Shown: one piece after another, positions 4,351-5,454 of the stretch | Numbering within the stretch: the stretch's first letter is position 1 | Layout: the number at the start of each line of letters is the position of its first letter | NCBI GenBank assembly: GCA_900550835.1 | Contig: URTP01000133.1 | Span: forward strand, 1 to 5,454 | Reading direction: 5' to 3' | Length of the DNA: 5,454 nt | Source: an uncultured Collinsella sp. | GTDB lineage: Bacteria > Actinomycetota > Coriobacteriia > Coriobacteriales > Coriobacteriaceae | The notes under the pieces: generated by a model | Told to the model about the DNA's origin: nothing | Seen by the model: only the letters and a program-made list of their open reading frames with translations | Databases searched by the model: none | Program-made: the position numbers and the translations under genes

Positions 4351-5454
4351 ATGGCGACCTGGGCGTAGCGGGTGCAGGGGCGCTCGGCGCGCGTCTGTAC
4401 GGTGAGGGTGAGAACGAAGCGGTCACCGGGGTGCGCGTCGGCGGGCACGATGAAAGCGGTGTCTACCGTGCATTCTTGCCACATCGACAGATCCTGGACG
4501 CCTGCATAGCTCGATGGGTCTACGGCCACATCCCAATGTGCATCGAAGCCCTTGTCGTCGGGGTCGACGATGGTCGCTGTAAGGTCGACGCGCTCGCCGG
4601 CTGTGGCGCTGCGGTCGGCCGTGACCTCGACAACATGTGCCGGATGCGAACAGGCTGCCGGATCATGGGCACACCATTGCGCGCGGGCGGCAAAGTCTTC
4701 CTGATAGGCACGCAGGTAGGGATTGAGATTGTCGTCTGCGGGCGTGCCGATGGAGGCAAAACCGGCGGGCGCGTTCGCATCGGGATGCCCATCAAAAAAC
4801 ATGCGTCCCAGCAGCGTATCGAAGCCGCGGTCGTCGATACCGCGCAGGCCAAACGGCAGCAGCGGAATATAGGTCATGCTGTCGCCTTCGGCCATAAAAT
4901 CGCCGCGCTCAAACTGCACCGCGGGCATGCCTTCCAGGCCCCAATCCAGACGGGCATGCTTGCCAAACTGAAAGCGCTCAGGCTCGTTTTCGTAGACCTT
5001 ACCATCGCCATAGAGCATATAGCGTGCCATGAGGGGTCCGTTGCCCTGCGTGAGATTCCGCTCAGGCCAAGGAGCCTTAAACAGCGGCAGCGTATCGGGC
5101 TGAGCTGTTTTGGCGTCGAAATAGTTGCCATACATATAGGGCGTACGCCAAAAGATGAGCTCGGGAAAGAGCTCACGTCCATGGTCGAGCCACGAGTTGT
5201 CCTGCCCCACGCCATCGGCAACGCCCATCACGCGCACCTTCTGATAGACCCGCTGCTGCACGGCGGGCCACTCGGGCGTGGCACGATAACGTTCGGCAAT
5301 ACTCATGAGGGCACGAACGATTGTATTCATACCGCCCCAGCTGAGCAGCCACAGCGTGTGCGGGTCGTCGTCCATGATGGCGTCGGCGATGACGCGCGAA
5401 CCGGGCGTTTCCTCGCGCACATCGCCCTCGAAGGCAACGTTTCCCACAAACGTG
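4338..5454 (-). CDS. DUF1593 / Sde182-type nucleoside-hydrolase-like protein (C-terminal part, 5' truncated)
   Basis: The reading frame is open from the right edge (first whole codon at 5453-5451) to the TAG at 4340-4338, giving 371 visible residues. The GTG at 5447-5445 is an internal Val within TFVGNVAFEGDV, a conserved family stretch, so the real start, any signal peptide and the first nucleoside-hydrolase-like Asp motif lie outside the window; about 100 residues are probably missing. Seen here: FEGDVREETPGS, MDDDPHTLWLLSWGGMNTIVRAL and ARLDWGLEGM in the DUF1593 domain (the domain named from the cellulose-binding protein Sde182), then from about visible residue 280 a C-terminal Ig-like domain with VDLTATIVDPDDKGFDAHWDV and TRYAQVAITVA. 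The substrate and activity of this family are poorly known; a role in glycan use is inferred from family context. It converges on the GH1 gene. Confidence 0.9.
   Translation of the reverse strand, partial: TFVGNVAFEGDVREETPGSRVIADAIMDDDPHTLWLLSWGGMNTIVRALMSIAERYRATPEWPAVQQRVYQKVRVMGVADGVGQDNSWLDHGRELFPELIFWRTPYMYGNYFDAKTAQPDTLPLFKAPWPERNLTQGNGPLMARYMLYGDGKVYENEPERFQFGKHARLDWGLEGMPAVQFERGDFMAEGDSMTYIPLLPFGLRGIDDRGFDTLLGRMFFDGHPDANAPAGFASIGTPADDNLNPYLRAYQEDFAARAQWCAHDPAACSHPAHVVEVTADRSATAGERVDLTATIVDPDDKGFDAHWDVAVDPSSYAGVQDLSMWQECTVDTAFIVPADAHPGDRFVLTLTVQTRAERPCTRYAQVAITVA

Overview
The window looks like a piece of chromosome from a GC-rich gut actinobacterium of the Coriobacteriia, most likely Collinsella or a close relative. 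This is inference from three things: the GC-rich coding sequence with GC-ending codons, the gene set (LuxS, a BglA-type 6-phospho-beta-glucosidase, a DUF4867 protein, an FGGY kinase), and the dense imperfect palindromes between genes. No rRNA or other taxonomic marker is present.

Layout, left to right. (1) 1-877 (+): C-terminal part of a glycerol-kinase-like FGGY carbohydrate kinase, cut by the left edge. (2) 878-1012: a weak terminator-like site, then an unusually long near-perfect hairpin at 922-986 in front of luxS. (3) 1013-1501 (+): complete luxS, closed by a textbook intrinsic terminator at 1531-1561. (4) 1562-1645: a regulatory region with TGTTC/GAACA half-sites set at helical-turn spacing and arranged as an exact dyad that reaches the start codon of the next gene. 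(5) 1646-2290 (+): a DUF4867 family protein of unknown function. (6) 2291-2604: three palindromic elements in a row (two copies of one family, then a perfect 22-bp-arm palindrome), followed by a candidate promoter. (7) 2605-4035 (+): complete GH1 6-phospho-beta-glucosidase, closed by a strong bidirectional terminator at 4072-4110. (8) 4111-4337: two more large palindromes, one able to fold in two exclusive ways and one nested, in the gap between convergent genes. (9) 4338-5454 (-): C-terminal part of a DUF1593 (Sde182-type, nucleoside-hydrolase-like) protein, cut by the right edge.

How the genes relate. Three of the five genes are carbohydrate-related: a sugar or polyol kinase, a phospho-glucosidase that would act on PTS-imported beta-glucosides, and a putative glycan-associated hydrolase-like protein. 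luxS serves the activated methyl cycle and AI-2 production. Each + strand gene seems to be its own transcription unit, because the intergenic gaps are long and carry terminators, promoters or hairpins. No multi-gene defence, mobile or biosynthetic system is visible. The most unusual content is non-coding: five large dyad elements in about 2 kb, of at least three sequence types, and the phased operator-like array before the DUF4867 gene.
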